Assembly (NCBI GenBank): GCA_964451955.1
Contig: CAYVKG010000011.1
Location: forward strand, 1 to 64,000
DNA length: 64,000 bases
Source: JAPLNB01 sp964451955
Lineage (GTDB): Bacteria; Planctomycetota; Phycisphaerae; Tepidisphaerales; Tepidisphaeraceae
Reading direction: 5' to 3'
In this document: positions 27,490 to 36,908 of the stretch, piece by piece
Layout: the number at the start of each line of letters is the position of its first letter
How positions within the stretch are numbered: position 1 is the first letter of the stretch
Made by a program: the position numbers and the translations under genes
The notes under the pieces: generated by a model
What the model was told of the DNA's origin: nothing
What the model saw: only the letters and a program-made list of their open reading frames with translations
Database searches by the model: none

Positions 27490-27836
27490 TTCCAGCCTCG
27501 CCTCCTGATCCTCGCCCAAACAACACTAACCCATTTCCCGAAAGTCGTTTGCGATCGACAAAGTCGCCTTCTTGCCGTCGAGTAGGTTCCGTGTGGCATC
27601 CGGCCCGGTCACTCTGTCCGCTCTTCCCCAACCAGCACGCAATCCCAGCACCATCAACCAAGTACAACAATTGCCCCTTCGCGCACCAATCCAGAGCATT
27701 GGCCTCCTGCTCCCGCGCAATCCACCGCACGTGTGCTTGTTTGCTTCTGATCGCGCATGTACGCTCCTGACGTCCGCGATGCCCGCGTGTGGAATTCAAT
27801 CCTCCGCATACATCGCCTCGCACCGATGGAGATCCA
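27490..27836. other. Non-coding or decayed stretch between tRNA-Thr and the alpha-galactosidase
   Basis: No intact gene is supported. The minus strand has coding-like pieces in two frames: RWIAREQEANALDWCAKGQ in one, and DATRNLLDGKKATLSIANDF followed by a stop at 27526-27528 in another. Together they look like a small gene broken by a frameshift. No integrase or att repeat was seen. The last bases hold GGAG, the ribosome site for ATG 27837. Confidence 0.3.
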
Positions 27837-29861
27837 ATGCAGAATAGAACCTGCCTCCTGTTGGGTTTGTCGTTCGGCCTCTTGTTTTCCAGCACTGCTC
27901 GTTCCATGCCCGCTTCAGACGCCGAACAGGCGGCGGCACGCGCCTGGGTGGATTCCCGCCTGCTCACTGGTGCCGCCGAACCCCCGCTCTCGCTGAACTT
28001 CGCAGGCAAGGCCTTCTCCGCGATTCGACAGAACTGGACGCGGAAACATGAAAGCCGTCCCCTGCAAAATGGCCGCATCGAGCACACCGTCACCTGGACC
28101 GACCCGCAAACGCATCTGGAGATCCGCTGTGTCGCCAATTGGTTCCCCACCGACGCCGCGGTGGAGTGGGTGCTCTATGTGCGCAATGCGGCAACTACCC
28201 CAAGCCCGATCATCGACAGACTCCGGCCACTCGACGCGGATCTCGTTCCAGCCGGCCAAGTGTCCACAGTGCACTATTCGATGGGAGACAGCAATTCGGC
28301 CGACAGCTTCGCCCCTCGCGAAAAAACGCTCTCGCCCACCGATCTGGCCCCCTTCGTTCTCGCGCCTCGCGGCGGACGTTCATCCGATCCGTATCTGCCC
28401 TTCTTCAACGTCGCCGGCGACGACGGCGGAACAGCAATCGCCGTCGGTTGGTCCGGTCAGTGGGAAGCAAGCTTCCAACGATCCTCGGCCGGCATCCGAG
28501 TCCGGGCGGGGCAGCAACTGACTCACCTCTCGCTGCAGCCTGGCGAAACCATCCGAACGCCCCGCATCCTCCTCGTCTTCTGGAAGGGAAACGACCCGCT
28601 TCGAGGCAATAATCTGCTCCGATCGGTCCTGATCCATCATTATATTCCTCGGCGCAACGGCGAACCTGTCTGGCCACCCATCTGCGCCAGCGTCAGCTGG
28701 ACCGCGCCCGATGGAACCTACGAAGGGCCCCATCTTGAAGTGATCGAACCATTGGCCCAGCGCGGCGTCGAAGTCCTCTGGTCCGATATGGACCCCCAGC
28801 AATGGTATCCTCGCGGTTTCCCCGAAGGCACCGGAACTTGGGAGGTCGATGCCTCCAAGTATCCACGCGGCTTGAAACCCATCGGCGATGCCGCCAAGAA
28901 GGCTGGCATCCAGTATCTCCTCTGGTTCGAGCCCGAACGGGTCCACCCGGGCACAATGATCGACCGCCAACACCCCGCCTGGGTCATCAAGGCCCAAGGC
29001 GAATGGAGTCAACTCTTCCGCCTACACCATCCCGATGCTCGCCGCTGGATTACCGACGTCGTTGACAAACACGCAAAGGACGCCGGCCTCTCCTGGATCC
29101 GCTGGGATTTCAATGTCGACCCCCTCGGCTTCTGGCGCCGCAACGATCCCACGGACCGGCAGGGCATCACCGAAATCCGACACGTCGAGGGCCTCTACGA
29201 AATGTGGGATGAACTGCGATCACGAAATCCCGGCCTCATGATCGACAACTGCGCCGGCGGCGGACGTCGCATCGACCTCGAAACCTGCTCCCGCAGCATT
29301 CCCCTCTGGCACAGCGACTCCCAATGCAGCGGAAAGCCCGCCCCAGTCGCCGACCAACTGCAAAACGCCGGCTTGTACCGGTGGATACCCATGCACGGCT
29401 GCGGGAATTTCGCATATGAGCCAACCTATGAGTTCCGCAGCGCAATGACCGCCGGTAACATCCTCGCCCACGGAAACGCCAACGGCCGCCTCGATACCGC
29501 CGATCCCGATACCGCCCAGACCGTCGCTCGCACCGTGGCCCTCTACAAGAGAATCCGCCCCTTTACCCTCGGCGACTTCTATCCCCTGTTCCCCCACGAC
29601 AAGAGCGAAACCGCCTGGTTCGCCTATCAGTTTCACCGAGCCGATCAGCAGGCCGGAGTCGCCGTCGTCTTTCGCAGGTCCGCCTGCGAGTCGGCTACCT
29701 CCGTCCTTCACCTCAAGGAAATACACCCCGACTCACAGTACGAGTTGACCTGGCAAGACCAGCCCGGCCAGTCCATCGTAACCGGCAAACAACTCGCCGA
29801 CTGGAAAATCCAAATCGATGCAAAACCGGGATCCGCTATCCTCTATTACCGCAAACGCTAG
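27837..29861 (+). CDS. Secreted GH36 alpha-galactosidase
   Basis: The product is 674 residues from ATG 27837 with a signal peptide (MQNRTCLLLGLSFGLLFSS). An N-terminal beta-sandwich precedes the TIM barrel. The nucleophile Asp is in WIRWDFNVDPLGFW (about residue 424), and the acid/base Asp is expected in CAGGGRRIDLE (about 480). LLWFEPERVHPGT and PICASVSWTAPDGT are further GH36 barrel landmarks. A C-terminal antiparallel beta domain completes the family layout. It should release alpha-linked galactose from plant or algal oligosaccharides outside the cytoplasm. The pectate-lyase-like gene follows 84 bases downstream on the same strand. Confidence 0.88.
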   Translation: MQNRTCLLLGLSFGLLFSSTARSMPASDAEQAAARAWVDSRLLTGAAEPPLSLNFAGKAFSAIRQNWTRKHESRPLQNGRIEHTVTWTDPQTHLEIRCVANWFPTDAAVEWVLYVRNAATTPSPIIDRLRPLDADLVPAGQVSTVHYSMGDSNSADSFAPREKTLSPTDLAPFVLAPRGGRSSDPYLPFFNVAGDDGGTAIAVGWSGQWEASFQRSSAGIRVRAGQQLTHLSLQPGETIRTPRILLVFWKGNDPLRGNNLLRSVLIHHYIPRRNGEPVWPPICASVSWTAPDGTYEGPHLEVIEPLAQRGVEVLWSDMDPQQWYPRGFPEGTGTWEVDASKYPRGLKPIGDAAKKAGIQYLLWFEPERVHPGTMIDRQHPAWVIKAQGEWSQLFRLHHPDARRWITDVVDKHAKDAGLSWIRWDFNVDPLGFWRRNDPTDRQGITEIRHVEGLYEMWDELRSRNPGLMIDNCAGGGRRIDLETCSRSIPLWHSDSQCSGKPAPVADQLQNAGLYRWIPMHGCGNFAYEPTYEFRSAMTAGNILAHGNANGRLDTADPDTAQTVARTVALYKRIRPFTLGDFYPLFPHDKSETAWFAYQFHRADQQAGVAVVFRRSACESATSVLHLKEIHPDSQYELTWQDQPGQSIVTGKQLADWKIQIDAKPGSAILYYRKR

Positions 29862-29945
29862 CGACTCGGGCCCCGACATTCCCCCCATGCCGGTCCATCA
29901 TCCCCCGCCCGCTCACCATGGACAAGAATCGCCCAACCAGGCATC

Positions 29946-31772
29946 ATGCCTGCCATGAACAAGCCTTACCTCTGCCTGTCGGCGGCAATCCTCATCCTTG
30001 CGGCTCATTCGACGCCGGCGGCAACCACCGGCGAACAACCGCTACGCTCGCGATGGAATGCGCGCGACATGGGAGCCATCCCCGATGAGAAAACCGATAA
30101 CACACACGCCATTCAAAAGGCCCTGGATGCGGCAGGCAAGGCCGGCGGCGGAATCGTCGAACTCGCCAGCGGACGCTACCGCCTCAACGGGACCCTCACC
30201 ATCCCCGCAGGCGTCACGCTTGAGGGCACCTATCGAGTCCCGCCCACCGCCGCCAGCAAGAACGAGAAGCCCGACGGCACCGTGCTCCTTGCCTATGCCG
30301 GTCGAGGCTCCCAAAACGGGCCCGCCTTCATCCGCCTCGCAGGACGCAACGCTACCGTCGCCGGCCTCGTCGTCACCTATCCCCAATGGAAACAGGCCGA
30401 CGTTCCTCCCGTGCCCTACCCGCCTTGCATCGAGTCCATCGATACCCAGAACGTCGGTATCCGCGACTGCTGCCTCCTCAATCCCTATGAGGCCATTCGA
30501 CTCGTCCGCGCCCACCGCCATCTCGTCCGAAATGTCACAGGCTATCCCAGCCGTCGCGGCATCTTCGTCGATGAGTGCTATGACATCGGAAAGATCGAAA
30601 ACGTCCATTTCTGGCCCTTCGGCGTCGCCTACAATCCCAATGACCCCTACTGCAAATGGGTCAATACCCAGGGCGTCGCCTTTGAATTGGCACGTACTGA
30701 CTGGCACTACGTGCTCAATACCTTCTGCTTCGGTTACGGCGTCGGGTACAAGTTCTCGGCCTCAAAGACCGGTAGCGCCAACGGAAACTTCCTCGGCCTG
30801 GGCGCCGATTCCTGCCGCCGCGCCGTCTTGGTGGAGCAGGTCCAGCCCCCAGGCCTTCTCATCACCAACGGCGAGTTCGTCGGACGATGGGAAAGCGACG
30901 ACTCCGTGTGCGTCGAAGTCGGCGCCAATGTCGAGGGGAAAGTCAGCCTCTCCAATTGCTCCTTCTGGGGACCCATCGAACGCTGTGTCTGGATGCAGAG
31001 CCCCTCCGGACAGTTCACCGCCAATGCCTGCCATTTCGTGGAGTGGGACAACAGATCCAAAGGCTCGCCGGCCATCCAACTCGACGCCGGCAAGGCAATC
31101 ATCCAGGCCTGCACCTTCGCCAAGGAAGGCACTCATGTCCAAGTCGGACCGAAGGTCCGCTCCGCCATCCTCTCAGGCAACCAGGCTGAGGGCGGCTTTC
31201 ATGTTGATAACGGCGCCGGACAACGCGCTCAGATCTTCGGCAACGAGCAGGATGCCCTCGAACTCACCCCCGAGGCGCTTGCCCACTACCGCATTCAGGT
31301 CGGAGCCGTCGGCGATGCCTCGTTCTTGCGATACTGGCATGGGCGCGAACGCACCGGCGCAGACCCCGGCGCCATGCGCTGGTCCACCGCAGCCTCCAAA
31401 CTCATTCTGCCAGTCACCACGGGCCAGGCCTATACGATCGCCATCGACATGACCGTACCCCCCCAGGCCATTTCACCCGAGGCGGGACTCTACCTCGGCG
31501 ACAAACGCATCGCCCCCATCGAGCCGGGAAGACGCACACTCTCCGCCGAACTACCTCCGTCCACATCCAGCCGCCTAACTCTCGAATTGCGATGCCGAGG
31601 ATGGGTGCCAAAGACCCTCGTGCCCAATTCAAGCGATGATCGGACCTTGGGCGTCTCCGTTCACTCCATCACCATGCGATCCAAAGACGCCCAGACCCGC
31701 CTCTACAATGCCAACTCCGGTGAATGGGCCGGCCAGACCCCGTCCACCCAACCAACTCTCACACCCCGCTGA
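29946..31772 (+). CDS. Secreted pectate-lyase-3-like right-handed beta-helix protein
   Basis: The product is about 608 residues (ATG 29946, or 29955), with a signal peptide (NKPYLCLSAAILILAAHSTP). The segment WNARDMGAIPDEKTDNTHAI followed by a K-A-L-D-A-A-G-K step is the standard opening of the Pectate_lyase_3 fold. Repeating coil turns (GIVELASGRYRL, VEGKVSLSNCSFWG) are consistent with a polysaccharide-binding or -cleaving beta-helix, and a beta-sandwich follows at about 450. It is probably co-expressed with the GH36 enzyme. Whether it is catalytic is not settled. Confidence 0.8.
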   Translation: MPAMNKPYLCLSAAILILAAHSTPAATTGEQPLRSRWNARDMGAIPDEKTDNTHAIQKALDAAGKAGGGIVELASGRYRLNGTLTIPAGVTLEGTYRVPPTAASKNEKPDGTVLLAYAGRGSQNGPAFIRLAGRNATVAGLVVTYPQWKQADVPPVPYPPCIESIDTQNVGIRDCCLLNPYEAIRLVRAHRHLVRNVTGYPSRRGIFVDECYDIGKIENVHFWPFGVAYNPNDPYCKWVNTQGVAFELARTDWHYVLNTFCFGYGVGYKFSASKTGSANGNFLGLGADSCRRAVLVEQVQPPGLLITNGEFVGRWESDDSVCVEVGANVEGKVSLSNCSFWGPIERCVWMQSPSGQFTANACHFVEWDNRSKGSPAIQLDAGKAIIQACTFAKEGTHVQVGPKVRSAILSGNQAEGGFHVDNGAGQRAQIFGNEQDALELTPEALAHYRIQVGAVGDASFLRYWHGRERTGADPGAMRWSTAASKLILPVTTGQAYTIAIDMTVPPQAISPEAGLYLGDKRIAPIEPGRRTLSAELPPSTSSRLTLELRCRGWVPKTLVPNSSDDRTLGVSVHSITMRSKDAQTRLYNANSGEWAGQTPSTQPTLTPR

Positions 31773-31789
31773 ACCGGCCGAATCACCGC

Positions 31790-33496
31790 TCAGGGCATCC
31801 ACCACTCCAGCTTGATCTCCGGAAAAATGTTGTCGTGCGCGTCCATGTCCGTCAATTCCAGCTGTTGCAGAGGTTCCAGCGGCTGGTTGGCGGCAACTTG
31901 CTCGGCCATCAGAGTCACACGATCAAAGTTCGTGGCATGACCCGCAATCCGCTCCACACCGTAATCCACCGCCCCGTGCGAATCGACCACAAACGGCCAA
32001 TCCGATGCCTGCAGCAACAAGAGCTGCCGACCTGCCCGCTCCATCAGCTTCCGCACCGCTTCATTCGTCTTCCACGGCAGTTCGTGCAAAAGTTTGAGCA
32101 GCCGGCACTCCGCGCGGTATTCAATCTCCCACATCCATCGCGTGCGGTCGTTGATCCACACCGAGTGGTCCCCCTTCTTCCCCCACGACCCTTCCGGCAG
32201 ACGCATCGCCTTGTCAACCGGATGATGGTACAGGGCTTCCTCGGCCGTCATCAGCTTCACCTGCGGATCGTGCGCAAGCGACAGGATCACGTCCCGGAGA
32301 AACTGCGGACCCTCAAACCACCAGTGCCCGAAAAGCTCCGCATCGAACGAGGCGACGCATACCCCCTGCCGGTTCGTCGCAAACTGGTACTCCCCCAAAA
32401 CGTGCTTCACCACGCCAATGAAGTGCGTGGCCTGCTCGAAAACCTTCCCGGGTATGTCGTCCGGATAATACGGATGTTTGTCGCCCAGCCCGCACTTATT
32501 GTGTGTCACCTTCCAATACCGAAGACCTCGATCGTTGTGTTTCTTATGGAATTCAAGGTATTGCCCCGCTCCCGGGTACCCGATCGAACCCGACCAAACC
32601 TGTTCCGAGACGCCGGGGTGTCGCGCAAATGCGTAGACCCGCGGGAGCTGGTGGGTCGAGCTGACTCCGACGCCTTCCAGCGGGTGTCGCCAGCCTCGCT
32701 TCGTGTCCCAGTGGAGCTGCGTCTCGTTAACGCCCCGAAAAACACCCTTCTCGATGATCCCCAGCGGCTGCGCCCGAGTCACCATGTGCGTGTCCACAAA
32801 AAAGTGGGTGACGCCCGCCTCCGCGATGAACACCTCCAGGCCCGGCCGGCTACGCGGATTGTCGTACAGCACCGACGGCATCCAGTGTTCCCAACTCGGA
32901 CGGTAAGCGCATTCCGGCAGCCACATCCCACGAGGCTTCAAACCCAGAATCCGCTCGCTCGATGCGACGCCCGCCGCCATCTGCGCCTTGATGGCCTCGT
33001 CGTTCAGCAGCAGCGGCATGTACGCATGCGTCGCGTTGCTCGTCAGGATCTGAATATGACCTTCCTTCCATCGCTTGGCAAATTCGCCGGGAAGGTCCCG
33101 GTTGATCGCCTCAAACCGGTCCAGCCACTTCTGGTACCACGCCTCCCAACGCGTCGCCAAGTACGCAAAGTGAAGATTGTTCTCCTTCTCAAACCCTTTG
33201 CGATCCGACGCGGCACGGTCCCGACGCTCTGTCAGGTAACCCACAAAACCCGTCTTGAAACGATCGTGTGCCAGCTGCTCCAAGAGCACCGGCGTCAAAC
33301 CAATCGTCAACGCGGGCCGACCCCGGTTCAGCGCCACTTCCCCCACCATGTCCAGTATGGGCAGGTAAGTCTCCGCAGCCGCCTCGTACAGCCAGGCTTC
33401 GCCGTGGGGATAGGTCCCATGGTGAAGAACATACGGAAGGTGGCCGTGAAGAACAATGCACAATGTGCCAAGCGGTGTTGCCATAGAGTATGGCAT
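31790..33496 (-). CDS. GH57 1,4-alpha-glucan branching enzyme with DUF1957
   Basis: The product is 568 residues without an export signal. GH57 region 1 is LHGHLPYVLHHGTYPHGE and region 2 is SNATHAYMPLL. The catalytic Glu is in GMWLPECAY (about 195), and the catalytic Asp is in SFDAELFGHWWFEGP (about 384). The remaining C-terminal helices match DUF1957. The family cuts an alpha-1,4 glucan chain and rejoins it in an alpha-1,6 link, making branched glycogen-like storage polymer in the cytoplasm. No other glycogen gene is nearby. Upstream on the same strand lies a chain of possible small genes. Confidence 0.88.
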   Translation of the reverse strand: MPYSMATPLGTLCIVLHGHLPYVLHHGTYPHGEAWLYEAAAETYLPILDMVGEVALNRGRPALTIGLTPVLLEQLAHDRFKTGFVGYLTERRDRAASDRKGFEKENNLHFAYLATRWEAWYQKWLDRFEAINRDLPGEFAKRWKEGHIQILTSNATHAYMPLLLNDEAIKAQMAAGVASSERILGLKPRGMWLPECAYRPSWEHWMPSVLYDNPRSRPGLEVFIAEAGVTHFFVDTHMVTRAQPLGIIEKGVFRGVNETQLHWDTKRGWRHPLEGVGVSSTHQLPRVYAFARHPGVSEQVWSGSIGYPGAGQYLEFHKKHNDRGLRYWKVTHNKCGLGDKHPYYPDDIPGKVFEQATHFIGVVKHVLGEYQFATNRQGVCVASFDAELFGHWWFEGPQFLRDVILSLAHDPQVKLMTAEEALYHHPVDKAMRLPEGSWGKKGDHSVWINDRTRWMWEIEYRAECRLLKLLHELPWKTNEAVRKLMERAGRQLLLLQASDWPFVVDSHGAVDYGVERIAGHATNFDRVTLMAEQVAANQPLEPLQQLELTDMDAHDNIFPEIKLEWWMP

Positions 33497-33589
33497 GGTA
33501 ACGTCAAGCCGACTCCATGACCACGGAAATCAGGACTGCCGCGTCGTCCGGTAATCCTCATACGCCATCCGACCGCCGGATTCCGCCCC

Positions 33590-33709
33590 TCAGTCGCTCG
33601 GGTGCTTCCGGTCGCCCAGGTGTACCAACAACGCCAGGATGGCAAACACGATCCCCAAAGCAAGGAAATAAATCTTGCAGATCTCCACGAAAAACTCGCC
33701 CGCGTTCAT
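33590..33709 (-). CDS. 39-residue single-pass membrane protein
   Basis: The peptide starts MNAGEFFVEICKIYF and has one hydrophobic helix (YFLALGIVFAILALLV) followed by a charged tail (HLGDRKHPSD). ATG 33709 follows GGGAGG at about 6 bases. It overlaps the stop of the preceding frame by ATGA, a sign of coupled translation. The family is unknown. It lies 93 bases upstream of the GH57 gene on the same strand. Confidence 0.5.
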   Translation of the reverse strand: MNAGEFFVEICKIYFLALGIVFAILALLVHLGDRKHPSD

Positions 33710-34044
33710 GCCTGCCTCCCTTGGCTTGCGCCCTTCCACCTCCAGCAGGCCCACAGACACAACCGGGAGCGGCTCGTCGCTTTGACGTCCGGATACAACA
33801 GATGCCGCCCAGGCGCCGTGACATACGAAAACACACTCGCCATCGCAGCCACTTCCGACCGCACACGCCATATCCATTGACGCACGACCGATAGCCTCGT
33901 TCCCACTGTTTGTCCCTTTGGGCTTCTCATTGACGCTCCGATCTGTAGTCGTTCCATCAGGAAAGGTATTTCCATCTCCACAATCTCCGCGATCCACCTG
34001 ACCGCTCCGTGATCTGTAGCGGGTTGCTGGCTGCCCGAGCCCAT
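33706..34044 (-). CDS. Possible 112-residue protein ahead of the small membrane gene
   Basis: The frame starts at ATG 34044 (weak AGG 6 bases before) and ends in TGA overlapping the next ATG by four bases. It contains a helix-like WIAEIVEMEIPFLMERLQ and a Trp/Arg-rich C-terminus. No family is recognised. Coding status rests mainly on the stop/start overlap, so it may be spurious. Confidence 0.28.
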   Translation of the reverse strand: MGSGSQQPATDHGAVRWIAEIVEMEIPFLMERLQIGASMRSPKGQTVGTRLSVVRQWIWRVRSEVAAMASVFSYVTAPGRHLLYPDVKATSRSRLCLWACWRWKGASQGRQA

Positions 34045-34117
34045 GACGCCTAAATCGATCCCCCGCAACCGCGCCAAACGACTCGCTCTCACGCCGCATC
34101 TCCAGATCACAAACGAC

Positions 34118-34321
34118 CTACTCAAGTTCAGCCACACTCCGGCGGCTTGGCCGACGCTTGACATCGAACAGGCGGCGCCGCCAACCCCTGATACGCGGCC
34201 AGCACACCATGAGTAACCGCCTGCAAACCCTCCCCGACGCAAAAACCATGCCTTGGATGGAGCCGGCAACCACCCCAAAGAGTGTCCCCATCCAGCCTGC
34301 CTCAATACCCGAATTGCCCAT
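34118..34321 (-). CDS. Possible 67-residue single-pass membrane protein
   Basis: The frame begins MGNSGIEAGWMGTLFGVVAG and continues with a hydrophobic helix ending at about residue 30, followed by an Arg-rich tail. GAGG lies 9 bases before ATG 34321. The frame before it stops at 34333, only 11 bases upstream, so coupling is possible. The family is unrecognised. Confidence 0.35.
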   Translation of the reverse strand: MGNSGIEAGWMGTLFGVVAGSIQGMVFASGRVCRRLLMVCWPRIRGWRRRLFDVKRRPSRRSVAELE

Positions 34322-34332
34322 CGGACAGAACC

Positions 34333-34452
34333 TCAGCGATTCGCGTGCCACTGCCCCAAAAACCGCATAAGCGCAATCCGCTCCTCGGTTAGCCCATTAG
34401 ACATTCCCTCGTGGTGCACTCGGCGTGCATTTGATGTATAAGCATGAGACAT
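34333..34452 (-). CDS. Possible 39-residue soluble protein
   Basis: The frame starts MSHAYTSNARRVHHEG at ATG 34452 and ends in a helix, NGLTEERIALMRFLGQWHAN. The second ATG (34404) is directly preceded by GAGGGA. It is the first of four closely spaced minus-strand frames. No family is recognised. Confidence 0.28.
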   Translation of the reverse strand: MSHAYTSNARRVHHEGMSNGLTEERIALMRFLGQWHANR

Positions 34453-34537
34453 TTCCTGCCCCGACGAGGTGTCGTGAATCGGTCCCCGCAAACACCCTCT
34501 ATCGCCCGCTCAGGGTCGCAAACTACCGGAGGCTGCG

Positions 34538-36139
34538 ATGGCGGTTCTATCTGACAGCGAAAGATCCTTGGCGACAGTCCTGGCTAAATTGACCTACTGC
34601 AATCCGTTCTTGCCCGAGAGAATTCAATACGAGCGAGAGGCCCTCGGCGACGCCTTCGTCGAATCCGGACCCGTCTGGAACGCGCCGGCCAACCTGCAAT
34701 GGGAACGACCCAACATATCGCTTGTCCATCAAAAGGTCGAAAAACTCGTCGAAACGGTCTGGCGCCGCCTCACCGAGGGACAAACCGCCACCTCGCAGGA
34801 ACTGGAATTGTATCAGGACAATGTCCTCTACTTGCTCTATCACCGTACACGTGAAACTTCAGTCCAGATCATTCAGAGTGGCCAGACCAAGAACACCAAG
34901 CGAGTCTCCGCTTACCGGCAGTTTGAGGCCGACTATTGGAGGTATCTCCAAATACCGGGCATCAATATCCAGCCGCGATACACGCCCCACCACATGTTCG
35001 CCAGCTTCTTCCAGGTCAGGCGGGCTTTCCACCACATCTTCCAAAACATCATCGGCCAATCACTCCCCGCCGCCCGCCTGCGCGCAGCCGTCTGGCAGTC
35101 CATCTTCACCAATAACCTCGAACGATACGAACGCGTCCTCTGGGATCGAATGTCCGACTTCACCACGCTCATCGTCGGGCCCTCAGGCACCGGCAAGGAA
35201 CTGGTCGCCAGGGCCATCGCCCTCTCTCGTTACATCCCCTTCGATCCCAAAACCCTCCTCTTCACCCGCGATTTCACGGAACTGTTCTATCCTCTGAATC
35301 TCTCCGCCTTGTCTCCAACCCTCATCGAGTCCGAACTCTTCGGCCACAAAAAAGGCGCATTCACCGGCGCCCTCGACGATCGCGCCGGTTGGCTCGAAGT
35401 CTGTCACGACCTCGGAACCGTCTTCCTTGACGAGGTCGGCGAAATCGACGGGGCCATCCAGGTCAAACTCCTGCGCGTCCTCCAAACACGCACTTTCCAG
35501 AGGCTCGGAGACACAGGCACCCGACGTTTTCAGGGGAAAATCATCGCCGCCACCAACCGAGACCTGGCCAAGGAGATGCAGCAAGGACGCATGAGGGCTG
35601 ACTTCTATTATCGCCTCTGTTCCGACATCATCGTCACGCCCAGCCTCAGAGAGATCCTCACTGACTCACCTCACGAATTGCGCAACCTGATCATGTTCAT
35701 CGCCACCCACCTCACCGGCCCACGCCCGGAAATGACCACCGATCAGAGATTCTCAAATGAGGCCGACTCCCTCACCCGCGAGGTCGAAAACTGGATCGCC
35801 AAACACCTCGGCCCCGATTACTCCTGGCCGGGCAATTTCAGAGAGCTGGAACAATGCGTCAGAAACGTGCTCATCCGCGGAGAATACTGGCCTGCAAAAC
35901 TTGCAGGCAAGGGCGATTTCGCGGCACTCGCCGATGACGTCATGGCGGGCACCCTCACCGCCGACCAGTTGCTCCGCCGCTACGTCACGCTCGTACATGC
36001 CCAGACACGCAATTACGAAGAAACCGCCAGACGGCTCCGCTTGGACCGAAGAACCGTCAAGGCCAAGGTGGATCCCCAAATGCTGCAGCAGGGGGGAGAG
36101 GGGCACCCAAACACTCACCAGCCGCTGAATGACCCCTGA
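34538..36139 (+). CDS. Sigma-54-dependent AAA+ transcriptional activator with Fis-type HTH
   Basis: The product is 533 residues; GGAGG lies 5 bases before ATG 34538. The AAA+ domain spans about 205-440: Walker A GPSGTGKE (about 213), an intact GAFTGA loop in KKGAFTGALDDRAG (about 271) that contacts sigma-54, and Walker B VFLDEVGEID (about 294). The C-terminal HTH is NYEETARRLRLDRRTVKAKV (about 491-511). The first 200 residues match no receiver, PAS or GAF domain that I can see, and are rich in aromatic and helical segments; they presumably sense the signal. It should drive transcription from -24/-12 promoters. Its targets are unknown. Confidence 0.88.
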   Translation: MAVLSDSERSLATVLAKLTYCNPFLPERIQYEREALGDAFVESGPVWNAPANLQWERPNISLVHQKVEKLVETVWRRLTEGQTATSQELELYQDNVLYLLYHRTRETSVQIIQSGQTKNTKRVSAYRQFEADYWRYLQIPGINIQPRYTPHHMFASFFQVRRAFHHIFQNIIGQSLPAARLRAAVWQSIFTNNLERYERVLWDRMSDFTTLIVGPSGTGKELVARAIALSRYIPFDPKTLLFTRDFTELFYPLNLSALSPTLIESELFGHKKGAFTGALDDRAGWLEVCHDLGTVFLDEVGEIDGAIQVKLLRVLQTRTFQRLGDTGTRRFQGKIIAATNRDLAKEMQQGRMRADFYYRLCSDIIVTPSLREILTDSPHELRNLIMFIATHLTGPRPEMTTDQRFSNEADSLTREVENWIAKHLGPDYSWPGNFRELEQCVRNVLIRGEYWPAKLAGKGDFAALADDVMAGTLTADQLLRRYVTLVHAQTRNYEETARRLRLDRRTVKAKVDPQMLQQGGEGHPNTHQPLNDP

Positions 36140-36225
36140 TCCCCCAAACAGGCCCTCTTTTCACGCCAAAAACGCCCCATCCGCTCCCCACCCTCGCAAC
36201 TCGCCGCTACGCCATCTGGCAATCC

Positions 36226-36600
36226 TCACTGTTCAGGAGGGCAGTAGCTCGCCAGCTCCGTGAGAAACTCGTGCAATGCCGTAGCCGTATTGTGCCCAGG
36301 GTCATCGCCCTGGTGAATCAACGTGAAATTCTGACGCTGCGCCGCACACGCCAACTCCTGCAGCGCCGGTTTGTACCGACCCTTGGCCAGCCAATCGTGG
36401 TACGTCGCCCGAAAATACGGGTACCCATCCGCATGTTCCTCATACCATTCCCATAGGCCCAGTGGGGGACCCAGATGACACAGCACATGATCAATCGCGC
36501 ACCATTGGCACAGGTCCTTCGTCAGGCCAATCGGCTCCACCCAAAGTCGCACCCCGTCATCGCCTTCGACGGTGTCCAGCAGGTGTTTCACCTTGATCAT
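36226..36600 (-). CDS. DUF488-family protein
   Basis: The product is 124 residues from ATG 36600, which has AGGAG at 8 bases; longer frames add unrelated sequence. Features are the opening KVKHLLDTVEGDDGVRLWVE, the WYEEHADGYPYF segment and the C-terminal NFTLIHQGDDPGHNTA typical of DUF488. Its function is unknown. It converges with the sigma-54 activator and diverges from the RRM gene. Confidence 0.7.
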   Translation of the reverse strand: MIKVKHLLDTVEGDDGVRLWVEPIGLTKDLCQWCAIDHVLCHLGPPLGLWEWYEEHADGYPYFRATYHDWLAKGRYKPALQELACAAQRQNFTLIHQGDDPGHNTATALHEFLTELASYCPPEQ

Positions 36601-36908
36601 GGCTTCGCTCCTGATGAGCAACCCGTGTCTCATCAGTAAATAAGACGCTCTGTCCACTCATTGGTTGGGATTATAAAATCACGCCAAAATTCCCTTCCCA
36701 TCTTAGCGGCCACTTGCTATAAAAAACGCTTCGAGGGCGGGTACGAGTACGCGGCCCCGGGAAAGCGGTTGGAAGTGGAACGGCCTACCACAGTCTGCAT
36801 TCTTATCCCGCATCGGGTTACAACACGGGTGTCTCGATGGCCCGCGAGTCTTCGCATGCAGGCGGGTGCCAGGGGTTACCCATCTAAGGGAACCGAGGAG
36901 TATTACAC
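36601..36908. other. Long leader/intergenic region before the RRM gene
   Basis: This 308-base stretch lies between divergent genes and holds no gene. It has two AT-rich TATAAA sequences (about 36672 and 36720) that could be -10 elements. GAGGAG (36894-36899) is the ribosome site for ATG 36909. A long leader is common for RRM and cold-inducible genes, so RNA-based control is possible. Confidence 0.4.

Noticed and set aside
27407..28150. Minus-strand frame containing VEPITSALRKRRSAIELLR
   Set aside because: That stretch is the reverse complement of tRNA-Thr, a known source of false protein calls, and the rest overlaps the GH36 gene.
27418..29861. tRNA-Thr as attachment site of an integrated element
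   Set aside because: No integrase, transposase or direct repeat of the tRNA end was found; neighbours are ordinary metabolic genes.
31724..33520. Long + strand open frame of 598 residues
   Set aside because: Antisense to the GH57 enzyme, whose catalytic motifs are intact; no family features.
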